Source: Halogeometricum sp. S3BR5-2 (GTDB lineage: Archaea; Halobacteriota; Halobacteria; Halobacteriales; Haloferacaceae). Taken from it: a DNA stretch of 64,000 bases. The stretch covers positions 62,001 to 126,000 of the forward strand of contig NZ_JAMQOQ010000001.1 of the NCBI RefSeq assembly GCF_031624635.1, written 5' to 3'. The number at the start of each line of letters is the position of its first letter. Position 1 is the first letter of the stretch. Positions 31,785 to 41,286 of the stretch are shown here, piece by piece. Below the pieces are notes generated by a model that was not told where the DNA came from, ran no database searches, and saw only the letters and a list, made by a program, of their open reading frames with translations. The position numbers and the translations under genes are program-made.

Positions 31785-32822
31785 GTGGAGTGGAGCCCCG
31801 ACGGAGACGACGACCGCCCCGGCGGCGAGGTGTACCGCCAGGCCTTCCGCAGTACCGGCGCTCCCGCGCTCATCGCCGACCCCAACTTCGTCATCCGCGA
31901 CGTCAACGACAGCGGTCTGGAGTTTCTGGGCTACCAGCCGGGCGAACTCGTCGGACGCTCGGCGGCCGAGATATCCGGCGACGACGACATCTACGCCGAC
32001 ATCGTCGACCACCTCTCGCGCGGCGAGACCTGGAGCGGTCGGTTCGTCGCCCGGACGAGCAGCGGTGACAAGGTGTATGGCCGCGGGTCCGCGGCTCCCA
32101 TCCTGGTGGACGGCAGCGTCGAGGGCGTCGTCGCCATCTTCGTCGACACGACGAAACAACAGCAGTACGAGAACGCCTCGGAGGTGCTGAACAGGCTGCT
32201 CAGACACGACCTGCGCAACGAACTCAACGTGATGTACGGCCACGTCCAGCGCGCGCAGTCGGCCGCCTCGAAGGACGAGGCGGCCGAGAGCCTGCAGAAG
32301 GCCCAGAAACTGATACTCGAAATCGTCCGTAAATCCGAACGCGCGCGCGACCTGCGCGACCTGTTGGAGCGCTCGTACGGCGCGACCAACCGCCCCGTCC
32401 GTCTCGATATCGTCCTCAACAACGCGATGGTCGAGGTGATGCGGGAGTTCCCCGACGCGGCCTTCCGCTTCGAGGTGTTCCCCGAAGTCGTCGTCAGCGC
32501 GGACGACCTGCTGTCGACGGCGGTGGAGGCGGTGCTGGAGAACGCCGTCACGCACAACGACAGCGCCGACCCGGTGGTCACCGTCGACGTGGAGGTCCGC
32601 GAGGACCACGTCGTCCTCGCCATCTCCGACAACGGCCCCGGCGTCCCGGAACCCCAACGCGACCTGATATTCGGGCGCGAGGAGTACGACCAACTCCACC
32701 ACGGCACCGGAATCAGCCTGTTCTTCGCCGACAGCGTCTTCGACAGTTACGGCGGCGACATCTGGGTGGAGGACAACGACCCGCGCGGCGCGACGTTCAA
32801 GATTCGACTGACGCGCGTCTGA
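31785..32822 (+). CDS. PAS-domain sensor histidine kinase
   Basis: Residues about 15-125 are a PAS domain (ALIADPNFVIRDVNDSGLEFLGYQPGELVGRSAAEI). The phosphoacceptor is H in RLLRHDLRNELNVMYG (about residue 142). The ATPase domain has the N-box ENAVTHND (about residue 258), G1 ISDNGPGVP and G2 HGTGISLFFA motifs. There is no membrane segment, so it senses something in the cytoplasm. No response regulator is adjacent; haloarchaeal kinases are often orphans. The GTG start at 31785 is set by the TATA box 23 nt upstream. Confidence 0.9.
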   Translation: MEWSPDGDDDRPGGEVYRQAFRSTGAPALIADPNFVIRDVNDSGLEFLGYQPGELVGRSAAEISGDDDIYADIVDHLSRGETWSGRFVARTSSGDKVYGRGSAAPILVDGSVEGVVAIFVDTTKQQQYENASEVLNRLLRHDLRNELNVMYGHVQRAQSAASKDEAAESLQKAQKLILEIVRKSERARDLRDLLERSYGATNRPVRLDIVLNNAMVEVMREFPDAAFRFEVFPEVVVSADDLLSTAVEAVLENAVTHNDSADPVVTVDVEVREDHVVLAISDNGPGVPEPQRDLIFGREEYDQLHHGTGISLFFADSVFDSYGGDIWVEDNDPRGATFKIRLTRV

Positions 32823-32874
32823 TCGGTAACACGCTCCCCTCTCAACTCACTGTCCTGCCTCCTCTCGGGGGTAG

Positions 32875-33435
32875 TCAGTCGTCGTCGTCCTCGTCTCCGC
32901 CGTCCCCGTCCTCGAACTCCGCGCTCGACATCGGGCGGGCGGGCACGCCGGCCACCGTCGTCCCCGGCGGCACGTCTCGCGTCACCAGCGAGTTCGCGGC
33001 CACCTGCGCGTCCTCGCCGACGGTGACGCCCGGGAGAATCACGGCCTTCGCGCCTATCATCGCCCGGTCTTCGAGGACGACTTCGCCCGTGCGGTACTCC
33101 TCCTGCAGGAACTCGTGACAGAGGAGCACCGAGTCGTAGCCGACGATAACGTCGTCTCCCAGTGTGATGAGTTCGGGCCAGAAGACGTCGGGCGTGGCTT
33201 CGAGGCCCCACGAGACGCCGCTGCCGACGGTGACGCCGAGGCGCCGGAGCGCCCAGTTCTTCCACCGGAGGAACGGCGCGACGCGGGCGACCCACACCAG
33301 AACGTAGTTCAGCGCCACCCGCCAGACGGGCTTGGCGTCGGTCCAGTACTGGAGGGAGTTCAGGGGACCGGGCGTCGGGTGCGAGGTCACCCGGCGGTGT
33401 CGGGGTCCCGCCGCGTCGTCGGTGTCGTCGCTCAC
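32875..33435 (-). CDS. Hexapeptide-repeat acyltransferase (186 aa)
   Basis: Left-handed beta-helix acyltransferase of the maltose/galactoside O-acetyltransferase group: GVTVGSGVSWGLEATPDVFWPELITLGDDVIVGYDSVLLCHEF (His of the active site in CHEF), then EDRAMIGAKAVILPGVTVGEDAQVAANSLVTRDVPPGTTVAGVPARPM, which shows the six-residue turns and the usual ending VAGVPAR. Substrate unknown; a sugar or lipid-linked glycan is typical. The GTG at 33435 is preferred to a TTG 27 bases earlier because CCTTTTGTA lies at TATA distance. It ends in an Asp-rich tail. It is tail-to-tail with the histidine kinase. Confidence 0.85.
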   Translation of the reverse strand: MSDDTDDAAGPRHRRVTSHPTPGPLNSLQYWTDAKPVWRVALNYVLVWVARVAPFLRWKNWALRRLGVTVGSGVSWGLEATPDVFWPELITLGDDVIVGYDSVLLCHEFLQEEYRTGEVVLEDRAMIGAKAVILPGVTVGEDAQVAANSLVTRDVPPGTTVAGVPARPMSSAEFEDGDGGDEDDDD

Positions 33436-33494
33436 GTCCGTCGATTGGTCGCGTTCGTACAAAAGGCTCCGCAGTCGACGCGGCGCCGACCCGC

Positions 33495-34787
33495 TTACTC
33501 CCCGCGCAACTCGGCCATGTGGTCGATTCGCTGCTGCACCAACTCCGGCGTACCGATATCGTGCCGGACGCGGAGTCCGTCGCCCGCGGCCGACAGGGCC
33601 GCCTCGGCGGACTCCTCGGCGGCTTCGATGGTGTCCTCGACGCCGACGACGGCGAACGACCGCGAGGTGGTGGTGTAGAGGCCGTCCTCGCGGGCGTCGA
33701 CGCTGGCGTAGAAGAGGAGGGCGTCACCGGCGCTCTCCTCGTCCACCTCGATTCTCGCGCCCGAGTTCGGGTCCGTCGGGTAGCCGTCGGGGACGGCGTA
33801 CTTACACACCGTCGCCTTCCCCGAGAACGCAAGTTCCGGCAGTTCGTCGCCGTCGCGCGCGGCGGTCACCACGTCGAGGAACGGGGTTTCGAGGACGGGC
33901 AGGGTGTTCATCGCCTCCGGGTCGCCGAAGCGGGCGTTGAACTCGACGACTTTGATTCCGTCAGTCGTCAGCATGAACTGGCCGTACAGGACCCCTTTGT
34001 AGTCTTCGAGCGACTCCACGACGGCCTCCAGCACGTCGACGGCATCGGCGTACTCCTCGAACGACATGAACGGCAGTTCGGCGGCGGCGTCACTGTAACT
34101 CCCCATGCCGCCAGTGTTCGGCCCCTCGTCGCCCTCGTAGGCGCGCTTGTGGTCCTGCACGGCGGGCGTCGGGCGCACCTCGCCGTTCGCCACGAACGCC
34201 TGCACGGTGAACTCCTCGCCCACCAGACGCTCTTCGAGGACGACCTCGTCGTAGTCGGAGTCGCGGAGGTACTCCTTGGCCTCCTCCTTGGTCACCTGGT
34301 CGCCGGTGACCTTCACGCCCTTGCCCCCCGTCAAACCGGCCGGCTTGACCGCCAGGTCGCCGTCGTAGTCGTCGATGTAAGCGCACGCCTCGTCGGTATC
34401 CTCGAAGACGGCGAAGTCCGGACAGCCCGGAACGTCGTGGTCGGCCATGAACTCCCGCTGAAAGGCCTTGTCCGTCTCGATGCGCGCGTCGTCGGACGTC
34501 GGACCGAACGTGTAGACGCCCGCGTCGTCCAACGCGTTGGCGACGCCCGCTTCGAGGGCCGACTCGGGGCCGACGACGGCGACGTCGGCGCCGACGTCCC
34601 CGGCGTAGTCGACGATGGCCTCGGCGTCCGTCTCCGACACCTGCCGGAACCCGGCCGAGAGCGACGCGATGCCGGGGTTGCGGTTGCTCGCGCAGGCGTA
34701 CAGTTCGCAGTCCGAATCCGACGTCAGCGCGCGCGCGATGGCGTGTTCGCGGCCGCCGCCGCCGACGAGGAGCGCAGTCTCCGTCAT
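33495..34787 (-). CDS. purD: Phosphoribosylamine-glycine ligase
   Basis: Second step of purine synthesis: phosphoribosylamine + glycine + ATP to GAR. An ATP-grasp enzyme with the N-terminal ALLVGGGGREHAIA (residues 5-18), VAVVGPESALEAGVANAL (about 75-92), KPAGLTGGKGVKV (ATP loop, about 146-158) and EFNARFGDPEAMNTLP (metal site, about 284-299). The 430-residue length is standard. Its ATG is at 34787, with CCTTTACA about 25 nt upstream. It is divergent from the lipoprotein gene at 34951. Confidence 0.96.
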   Translation of the reverse strand: MTETALLVGGGGREHAIARALTSDSDCELYACASNRNPGIASLSAGFRQVSETDAEAIVDYAGDVGADVAVVGPESALEAGVANALDDAGVYTFGPTSDDARIETDKAFQREFMADHDVPGCPDFAVFEDTDEACAYIDDYDGDLAVKPAGLTGGKGVKVTGDQVTKEEAKEYLRDSDYDEVVLEERLVGEEFTVQAFVANGEVRPTPAVQDHKRAYEGDEGPNTGGMGSYSDAAAELPFMSFEEYADAVDVLEAVVESLEDYKGVLYGQFMLTTDGIKVVEFNARFGDPEAMNTLPVLETPFLDVVTAARDGDELPELAFSGKATVCKYAVPDGYPTDPNSGARIEVDEESAGDALLFYASVDAREDGLYTTTSRSFAVVGVEDTIEAAEESAEAALSAAGDGLRVRHDIGTPELVQQRIDHMAELRGE

Positions 34788-34950
34788 ACTCGCCTGACCT
34801 CGGCACGAGGGTGTAAAGGTTGCTCTTCTCGGGGGCGAATCTGTGCGCGGTCGTGCACACCCGAACCCTCTCGGCGCGACGCCCGCACGTCTGTCAAACC
34901 GACGTTTGACCCACCAGAAGACCCTTTCCGTCCTCTTCACCAGTGGGCGT

Positions 34951-36354
34951 ATGGTCTCTCGTAGACGCTTCCTCCGACTCGGCACCGGCGCGGTGACGGC
35001 GACGGCGGCCGCCGGATGCATCGGCAGTTCCCACGGCGGCGACGACACCGTCCCGGTCACCGACGCGTCCGACTCGACCGACGGGACGACGACGGGAGGG
35101 AACGGAGACGAGTCCGCGTCTCCCCTCGAACTCCCCGAGTGGGACCCCGACTGGACGCTGTCGTTCGACGGGCCGAACGTGCTCGGAGTCGATGCCGACG
35201 GCGCCGGTCCGCTGTTCGTCACGCTGAGCGACGACGGCGGCGACGCTCCGTCCTCCGCCGTCGTCGCCGTCGACCCCGCCGAGCGCTCGGTTCGCTGGCG
35301 GACCGAGATACGGGGCGAAGCGGTCGCCGGGTCGCACGCCGCCGCGCGGGGCGTCGCTCGTGGCAGATGGGGCGCGACGCTCTCCGACGATGCGCTGTAC
35401 GCCGTCGCCGGCCGGACGGACGAACGGGAGTGGACGGCGCTCCACGCCCTCGACCGGTCGACCGGCGAGCGCCGCTGGTCGCTCGAACGCGGGCGGGAAC
35501 TCGGCGTCGCCGGCCGCTCGGAGGGCCTCGTCGTCGCCGCCGGGACGGAGTTCTTCCCGCCGCCGGGCGTGACGCCGACCAGCCACCAGACGCCGGAGGA
35601 CCCGCTGACGACCGTCGTCTACGGCCTCGGCGCGGACGACGGGAGCGTTCGGTGGACGCGCGAGTTCGAGGCCGTCTCGGACGTCGCCGTCGGAGACCGG
35701 AGCACCTTCGTCGTCGCTTCCGGCCGCCTCGTCGCCCTCGGCCGCGACGGCGAGACGCGGTTCACGCTCGGCGGCGGCGCTCCGGCCGCGCGCGTCGAAA
35801 CCATCGACGACCGACCGTACCTGCTCGCCGGGGAGGACGGGGGCGCGACGCTCTCGGGCGTCGCCCCGAACGGCGACGTGGACTGGCGGGTCGACGCCCC
35901 CGTCGGCGAACTCCTCGCGGGGGAACGCCGCCTGTACGCCGGCGGCGACGCAGTCCTCGCCGTCGACCCGGACGGGACCGTCCGCTGGCGCGACGACGAC
36001 TACGGGAAGTGGCTCCTCCTCGACCCCGACGGCGACACGCTGTACGCGCGGTCGGGCGTGGCCGCGGACGCCGCGACGGCGTACGGTGCGGGCGGTTCGA
36101 ACGGAGGGAAGCGCTGGACGTTCGACCCGCCGTCGAGAAACGCGTGGCCCGAGGCGGCGACGGAGGATTCGCTGGCCGCCACAGCCATCACCGGCGACGA
36201 CGCGGACGACCCGTTCTACACCGTCTACTCGGTGACCGGGGACGGCGAGGCGACGAAGTCACTCGGCGTCGACACGGTCTTCGACGCCCTCGGACGCGAG
36301 GAGCGGGTGTACCTCGGCGACGGCGAGTCGAACCTGCTGGCGCTGACGCCCTGA
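34951..36354 (+). CDS. Tat-exported lipoprotein with PQQ-like beta-propeller
   Basis: The N-terminus MVSRRRFLRLGTGAVTATAA with A-G-C23 is a twin-arginine signal with lipobox, so the protein is exported folded and anchored by lipid at C23. An acidic Ser/Thr/Gly linker follows, then about seven beta-propeller blades with the PQQ-repeat pattern (VVAVDPAERSVRWRTE, LHALDRSTGERRWSLE, VYGLGADDGSVRWTRE, VLAVDPDGTVRWRDDD). Probably a surface binding protein; no PQQ ligand residues can be assigned and BamB-like function is not indicated in archaea. The gene is alone. Confidence 0.85.
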   Translation: MVSRRRFLRLGTGAVTATAAAGCIGSSHGGDDTVPVTDASDSTDGTTTGGNGDESASPLELPEWDPDWTLSFDGPNVLGVDADGAGPLFVTLSDDGGDAPSSAVVAVDPAERSVRWRTEIRGEAVAGSHAAARGVARGRWGATLSDDALYAVAGRTDEREWTALHALDRSTGERRWSLERGRELGVAGRSEGLVVAAGTEFFPPPGVTPTSHQTPEDPLTTVVYGLGADDGSVRWTREFEAVSDVAVGDRSTFVVASGRLVALGRDGETRFTLGGGAPAARVETIDDRPYLLAGEDGGATLSGVAPNGDVDWRVDAPVGELLAGERRLYAGGDAVLAVDPDGTVRWRDDDYGKWLLLDPDGDTLYARSGVAADAATAYGAGGSNGGKRWTFDPPSRNAWPEAATEDSLAATAITGDDADDPFYTVYSVTGDGEATKSLGVDTVFDALGREERVYLGDGESNLLALTP

Positions 36355-36456
36355 GGCTCGCGCGCGGCCGTGTCGCCACTATCTCGTCCTGCGTCGTCGC
36401 CGTCGGGACTCGCCGTCTCCACGGCCCTTTAGTCTCCGCGGCGTCGTCTATTCGAT

Positions 36457-38634
36457 ATGAGCGACGCGACGGGGCGAAATCGGCTCGGCGACGAACAGAG
36501 CCCGTACCTCCGACAGCACGCCGACAACCCGGTCAACTGGCAGCCGTGGGACGAGGCGGCCCTCGAAACCGCCCGCGAGGAGGACAAACCCATCTTCCTC
36601 TCGGTGGGCTACTCGGCGTGTCACTGGTGTCACGTCATGGCCGACGAGAGCTTCGAGGACGAGGAGGTGGCGCGGGTGCTGAACGAGTCGTTCGTCCCCG
36701 TCAAGGTCGACAGGGAGGAGCGGCCCGACCTGGACAGAATCTACCAGACCATCTGCCAACTCGTCTCCGGCGGCGGCGGGTGGCCGCTGTCGGTGTGGCT
36801 CACTCCTGAAGGAAAGCCGTTCTACGTCGGGACGTACTTCCCGAAGGAGGAACGGCGCGACAGGGGGAACGTCCCCGGATTTCTCGACCTCTGTCGGTCG
36901 TTCGCGGACGCGTGGGAGACGGATAGAGAAGAGATAGAGAACCGCGCGCAGCAGTGGACGGACGCCCTGAAGGACCAGTTGGAGGAGACGCCCGACGAGG
37001 CGGGCGAGGCGCCCGGGACGGAGGTGCTCGGCGAGGTGGCGAAGGCCGCCCTGCGCGGCGCGGACCGCGAGTACGGCGGGTTCGGTTCCGGCGGGCCGAA
37101 GTTCCCCCAACCCGGTCGAATCGAGGCGCTGCTCCGTTCGTACGTCCACTCCGACGAGGAGGAACCGCTCGACGTGGCGATGGAGGCGCTGGACGCCATG
37201 GCCGGCGGCGGGATGTACGACCACGTCGGCGGCGGCTTCCACCGCTACGCAACCGACCGACAGTGGACCGTCCCGCACTTCGAGAAGATGCTGTACGACA
37301 ACGCCGAGATTCCGCGCGTCTACCTCGCGGCCCACCGTCTCACGGGCCGGGAGGACTACGCCGACGTCGCCCGCGAGACGTTCGACTTCGTCGCGCGCGA
37401 ACTCCGCCACCCGGACGGCGGCTTCTACAGCACGCTCGACGCCCAGAGCGGCGGCGAGGAGGGGACGTTCTACGTCTGGACGCCCGAACAGGTGCGCGAA
37501 GCGCTGGACGACGAGACGCGCGCCGACGTGTTCTGCGACTACTACGGCGTCAGTTCTGGGGGTAATTTCGAGAACGGCACCACCGTCCTCACCGTCTCGA
37601 CGCCGATAGACGAGGTGGCCGAGGAACACGGCCTGACGACCGACGAAGCGGTCGACCACCTCGATTCGGCGCGCGAGACGCTGTTCGAGGCGCGGGAGTC
37701 GCGGACCCGCCCGCCGCGCGACGAGAAGGTGCTCGCCGGCTGGAACGGCCTGATGATTTCGAGCCTCGCGCAGGGGTCCTTGGTCCTCGGCGAGGAGTAC
37801 GCCGAACGCGCGGCCGACGCGCTCGGGTTCGTCCGCGAGCACCTGTGGGACTCGGATAGAGAGCGGCTCTCCCGCCGGTTCAAGGACGGCGACGTGAAGG
37901 GGGACGGTTACCTCGAGGACTACGCGTTCCTCGCGCGTGGCGCGTTCGACCTGTACCAGGCCACCGGCGACGTCGACCACCTCGCGTTCGCCGTCGACCT
38001 CTCGCGGACGCTGGTCGACCTGTTCTACGAGGAGTCGGCGGGAACGCTGTACTTCACGCCGGCCGACGGCGAGGCGCTGGTCACCCGCCCGCAGGAGCTA
38101 CAGGACCAGTCGACGCCCTCCAGCGTCGGCGTCGCCGCCTCCCTGCTCCTCGACCTCGACTCGTTCGCCCCCGACGCCGACTTCGCCGCCGTCGCGGGGT
38201 CGGTGCTCGACACGCACGCCGACCGGATTCGGGGTCGGCCGCTCGAACACGTCTCCCTCGCTCTCGCCAGCGAGAAGCGCGCCCGCGGCGGGTCCGAGAT
38301 AGTCGTCGCCGCCGACGCCCTGCCCGAGTCGTTCCGCGAGACGCTGGCGGCGCGGTACGTCCCCGGGTCGGTCCTCTCCGTCCGACCGCCGACGGAGGAG
38401 GAACTGGCGCCGTGGCTCGATACGCTCGGTCTCTCGGAGGCGCCGCCCGTCTGGAAGGGCAGGGAGATGCGCGACGGCGACCCGACAGTCTACGCCTGCG
38501 AGGGGCGGGCCTGCTCGCCGCCCGCGCACTCGGTCGACGAGGCGCTGTCGTGGTTCGGCGGCGACGGCGGCCTCGACGTGGAGCCCTCGGACGTGGACCT
38601 CGACGAGTCGGGACTCGACCTCGACGGCGAGTGA
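36457..38634 (+). CDS. DUF255 thioredoxin-fold / six-hairpin glycosidase-like protein (YyaL/SSP411 family)
   Basis: The first 165 residues are a DUF255 thioredoxin domain: [22 protein letters not shown] and C55-H-W-C58-H in [13 protein letters not shown]. Residues about 190-720 form an alpha/alpha toroid similar to N-acylglucosamine 2-epimerases ([63 protein letters not shown]). The family (human SPATA20) has no settled function; a redox or sugar-related role has been proposed. The 725-residue length is normal. It overlaps nothing, and its stop is two bases from the convergent gene on the minus strand. Confidence 0.92.
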   Translation: MSDATGRNRLGDEQSPYLRQHADNPVNWQPWDEAALETAREEDKPIFLSVGYSACHWCHVMADESFEDEEVARVLNESFVPVKVDREERPDLDRIYQTICQLVSGGGGWPLSVWLTPEGKPFYVGTYFPKEERRDRGNVPGFLDLCRSFADAWETDREEIENRAQQWTDALKDQLEETPDEAGEAPGTEVLGEVAKAALRGADREYGGFGSGGPKFPQPGRIEALLRSYVHSDEEEPLDVAMEALDAMAGGGMYDHVGGGFHRYATDRQWTVPHFEKMLYDNAEIPRVYLAAHRLTGREDYADVARETFDFVARELRHPDGGFYSTLDAQSGGEEGTFYVWTPEQVREALDDETRADVFCDYYGVSSGGNFENGTTVLTVSTPIDEVAEEHGLTTDEAVDHLDSARETLFEARESRTRPPRDEKVLAGWNGLMISSLAQGSLVLGEEYAERAADALGFVREHLWDSDRERLSRRFKDGDVKGDGYLEDYAFLARGAFDLYQATGDVDHLAFAVDLSRTLVDLFYEESAGTLYFTPADGEALVTRPQELQDQSTPSSVGVAASLLLDLDSFAPDADFAAVAGSVLDTHADRIRGRPLEHVSLALASEKRARGGSEIVVAADALPESFRETLAARYVPGSVLSVRPPTEEELAPWLDTLGLSEAPPVWKGREMRDGDPTVYACEGRACSPPAHSVDEALSWFGGDGGLDVEPSDVDLDESGLDLDGE

Positions 38635-38635
38635 G

Positions 38636-39442
38636 TCAGCTCCGAATCCCGCGGCCGTCGTAGCCTCGGAGCGTTTCGGCGAGGAAGTCGGCGACCGACT
38701 CCGCCCGTTCGACGTCCGCGCAGGGGAGCGCTCTCGGCGGTCGGTGCAGTTTCTCCAGCGTCCACGACAGCGCCTTTCCTATCGGGTCTTCGGAGACGGG
38801 TTCGCCGAGGCTCCACGACAGTTCGAGCGCCGTTCCGTCGGCGGTGACGCGGAGTCCCCTGAGGTTCGAGATACCGTAGCAACTGCTCCGGCGTTCGTCC
38901 AGCGTCTCCTCGCAGACGGCGGGGCCGACGCTCCACCGCCGGTTTTCGGCCTCCCACTCGGTGTGGGGTTCGCCCGCGACGAGGCAGGCGTCGAGACCCG
39001 CGAGCGAGGCTTCCGCCGCCGCGAACGCGTCTTCCGGAAGTACGCCCGCGTCGACGGCGAGGTCCGTGTGGTGCGGCATCGCCGACAGCACCGTCCGACC
39101 GTCGCGGACGAGACGAATCTCGGCGACGAAGTGCGAACCGACGACGTCGTTCGTCAGTTCGACGAGGCGGCGCATCGCGTCGCGGCCCGGTCCGTCGAGT
39201 TCGACGCCCCACGCCGTCCAGCCGTGTTCGTCTCGGTTCGGGAGTCTATCGAACTCCCCGCGAATCGCGTCCCACGCCCGCGCGCAGTCTTCGATGTCCG
39301 GCGTTTCGTCCAGCCATTCTTCGTCCAGTCTGACGAGTCCGCGGCCCGCGTACGGGGACAGGGCGTCGAACAGACCGAACAGGGCGTCGACGTAGTCGCC
39401 GCTCAGGAGGGTGTGCGTCCCGTGAAAGTCGGTGGAGGGCAT
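38636..39442 (-). CDS. Haloarchaeal protein of unknown function (268 aa)
   Basis: Soluble and acidic with no recognised domain. Segments include DALFGLFDALSPYAGRGLVRLDEEWLD, GWTAWGVELDGPGRDAMRRLVELTNDVVGSHFVAEIRLVRDGRTVLSAMPHHTDLAVD and RRSSCYGISNLRGLRVTADGTALELSWSLGEP. The mix of predicted strands and helices suggests a compact enzyme or binding protein, with a possible His pair in MPHHTD. It is tail-to-tail with the DUF255 gene and 33 bp downstream of the thioredoxin-family gene on the same strand, so the two minus-strand genes may be co-transcribed. Confidence 0.65.
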   Translation of the reverse strand: MPSTDFHGTHTLLSGDYVDALFGLFDALSPYAGRGLVRLDEEWLDETPDIEDCARAWDAIRGEFDRLPNRDEHGWTAWGVELDGPGRDAMRRLVELTNDVVGSHFVAEIRLVRDGRTVLSAMPHHTDLAVDAGVLPEDAFAAAEASLAGLDACLVAGEPHTEWEAENRRWSVGPAVCEETLDERRSSCYGISNLRGLRVTADGTALELSWSLGEPVSEDPIGKALSWTLEKLHRPPRALPCADVERAESVADFLAETLRGYDGRGIRS

Positions 39443-39475
39443 GTCGCCGGGGAGTCGGACGCGGCGACCGTCAGC

Positions 39476-39907
39476 TTACCGCCGCAGTTCGTCCGCGAGG
39501 TAGACGGCGATGGAGACGGGTTCCTCCTCGACGAACCGCGCCACTTCCTCGCCGTTGACGGCTTCGCCGTCTGCTCGGGGCGTCTCCGACGACCCGGTGT
39601 CGCGTTCGACGACGACCGTCGGAATCAGTTCGATGTCGTACTCCTCGACGAGCGGTCCGGTCTTGCTGCCGTCGTCCTCTTTCTCCACCGGGTAGTGGTG
39701 GATGTTCTCGTCCGGGACCTCGGCGGCGTCGAGGGCGGCCCCGAAGTCGGGTAGTTGGTTTCGGCAGTCGCTGCACCAGTCGCCGCCCCAGATTCGGAAG
39801 ACGAGTCCGTCCTCCGAGAGGGTCTCGACGGCGTCGGCGTAGGAGTCGGCGTCCCACGCGGGGTTCGGTCGCATCGTCTCCAGCGTTCCGGATTCGGCGT
39901 CGGCCAT
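39476..39907 (-). CDS. Thioredoxin-family protein with WCSDC motif
   Basis: A 143-residue thioredoxin fold with the redox pair C45/C48 in GGDWCSDCRNQLP and the cis-proline region in IELIPTVVV. The WCxDC pattern belongs to the haloarchaeal/TlpA-like branch acting on small proteins or as a peroxiredoxin reductant; the exact partner is unknown. No signal peptide, so it is cytoplasmic. It sits divergent from LtrA and just upstream of an unknown gene. Confidence 0.85.
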   Translation of the reverse strand: MADAESGTLETMRPNPAWDADSYADAVETLSEDGLVFRIWGGDWCSDCRNQLPDFGAALDAAEVPDENIHHYPVEKEDDGSKTGPLVEEYDIELIPTVVVERDTGSSETPRADGEAVNGEEVARFVEEEPVSIAVYLADELRR

Positions 39908-40034
39908 GGGGGAGGATAGCGAACGCGGGGACGTAAACCGCGCGGTGGCGGTGAGGCTCGCCGCGCGCCCGTCTCATCGGTCGCGTGGGCTCCCCGAAGT
40001 GCTTTTGTCGATTCCTTGCTACCATATCCCATTC

Positions 40035-41207
40035 GTGTCGAGAACGACGCCGCGGACCGACGGCGGGACGGAGGACGACCCAGAGCGGTCGGTGACGCCG
40101 CTGGAACTGTTCTTCGACTTGGTGTTCGTCTTCGCGTTCACGCAGGTTTCGAGTCTGCTCGCGCACGACCTCACGTGGACCGGATTCGCCAGCGGCGCGG
40201 CGCTGTTGGCCGCCCTGTGGTGGGCGTGGGTCGGCTACTCGTGGCTGACGGGTGCCGTGGACGCCGAGGCAGTGCTTCCGGTTCGGCTGGTGGTTCTGAC
40301 CGCGATGGCGGCGATGCTCCTCGTCGCGCTGGCGGTCCCCGACGCGTTCGGCGACGACGCACTCCTCTTCGCCGCCGGCTACCTCGTCGTCCGGACGTTG
40401 CACCTCGTGCTGTACGCCGTCGTCGCCGCTTCCGAGAGTCGCTCGGCGGTCCGACGGGTCGCGCCGGGGTTTCTCGGCGGTCCACTCATCTTGGTCGCCG
40501 CGGCGTTCTCCGACGGAGCGGTGCAGGCGGGCCTGTGGCTGTCGGCGCTCGCGTTGGACTACGGCGTCGTCTTCGTGCGCGGTGTCGAGGGTTTCCGCGT
40601 CACCGTCTCGCACTTCGTCGAACGACACCGGCTCGTCGTCATCATCGCCCTCGGCGAGTCGCTCGTCGCCATCGGAATCGGCGCCGACGGCCTGCCGTTG
40701 AGGGCGGGCGTCGTCGTCGCGGCGCTGCTCGGCATCGTCCTCGTCGTCGCGCTCTGGTGGCTCTACTTCGACTACGTCGTGCTCGCCGCGGAACGCCGAC
40801 TGGCGCGCGAACGCGGGGACGCCCGGGCGGCGCTGGCGCGCGACTCGTACAGTTACATCCACCTTCTCATGGTCGGCGGGGTCATCTACGTCGCCCTCGG
40901 CATCGAACGGACGCTCGCTCACTTCGACGAACCGCTCGGCCTGCTCCCCGCCGTCGCGCTCTGCGGCGGGTGCGCGCTCTACCTCTTCGGACACAACGCG
41001 TTCCGGTACCGCGACCACCGGACGGTCAGCGTCCCGCGACTGGTCGTCGCCGCCGCGGTGCTGGCGCTGATTCCGCTCGCCGTCCGCGTCCCGTCCGTCG
41101 CCGCGCTCGCGGCCGTCACGGCGCTGTTCGTCGGACTCGCGGGCTACGAGACGGTTCGGTCGGAGCATCGCAAGCGGCTCCGGGCCGCCGGAACCGACGC
41201 CGGGTGA
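40035..41207 (+). CDS. Low temperature requirement protein A (LtrA) family membrane protein
   Basis: A 390-residue protein with about eleven hydrophobic segments. The LtrA signature is at the start, VTPLELFFDLVFVFAFTQVSSLL, and in the middle, FRVTVSHFVERHRLVVIIALGESLVAIGIG, both with conserved acidic and histidine residues inside or beside membrane helices. The family was named from a Listeria gene for growth in the cold; function is unresolved. The GTG at 40035 begins just before the conserved region; an in-frame ATG upstream at 39906 would run back across the divergent thioredoxin gene start. Confidence 0.88.
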   Translation: MSRTTPRTDGGTEDDPERSVTPLELFFDLVFVFAFTQVSSLLAHDLTWTGFASGAALLAALWWAWVGYSWLTGAVDAEAVLPVRLVVLTAMAAMLLVALAVPDAFGDDALLFAAGYLVVRTLHLVLYAVVAASESRSAVRRVAPGFLGGPLILVAAAFSDGAVQAGLWLSALALDYGVVFVRGVEGFRVTVSHFVERHRLVVIIALGESLVAIGIGADGLPLRAGVVVAALLGIVLVVALWWLYFDYVVLAAERRLARERGDARAALARDSYSYIHLLMVGGVIYVALGIERTLAHFDEPLGLLPAVALCGGCALYLFGHNAFRYRDHRTVSVPRLVVAAAVLALIPLAVRVPSVAALAAVTALFVGLAGYETVRSEHRKRLRAAGTDAG

Positions 41208-41286
41208 CCGGCGACACCTCGGCGATATCGGCGTCTCTTGCCCCCGTCCGCCATCGTTTTCGGTCGGAGTCTACTACTGAGTCCCA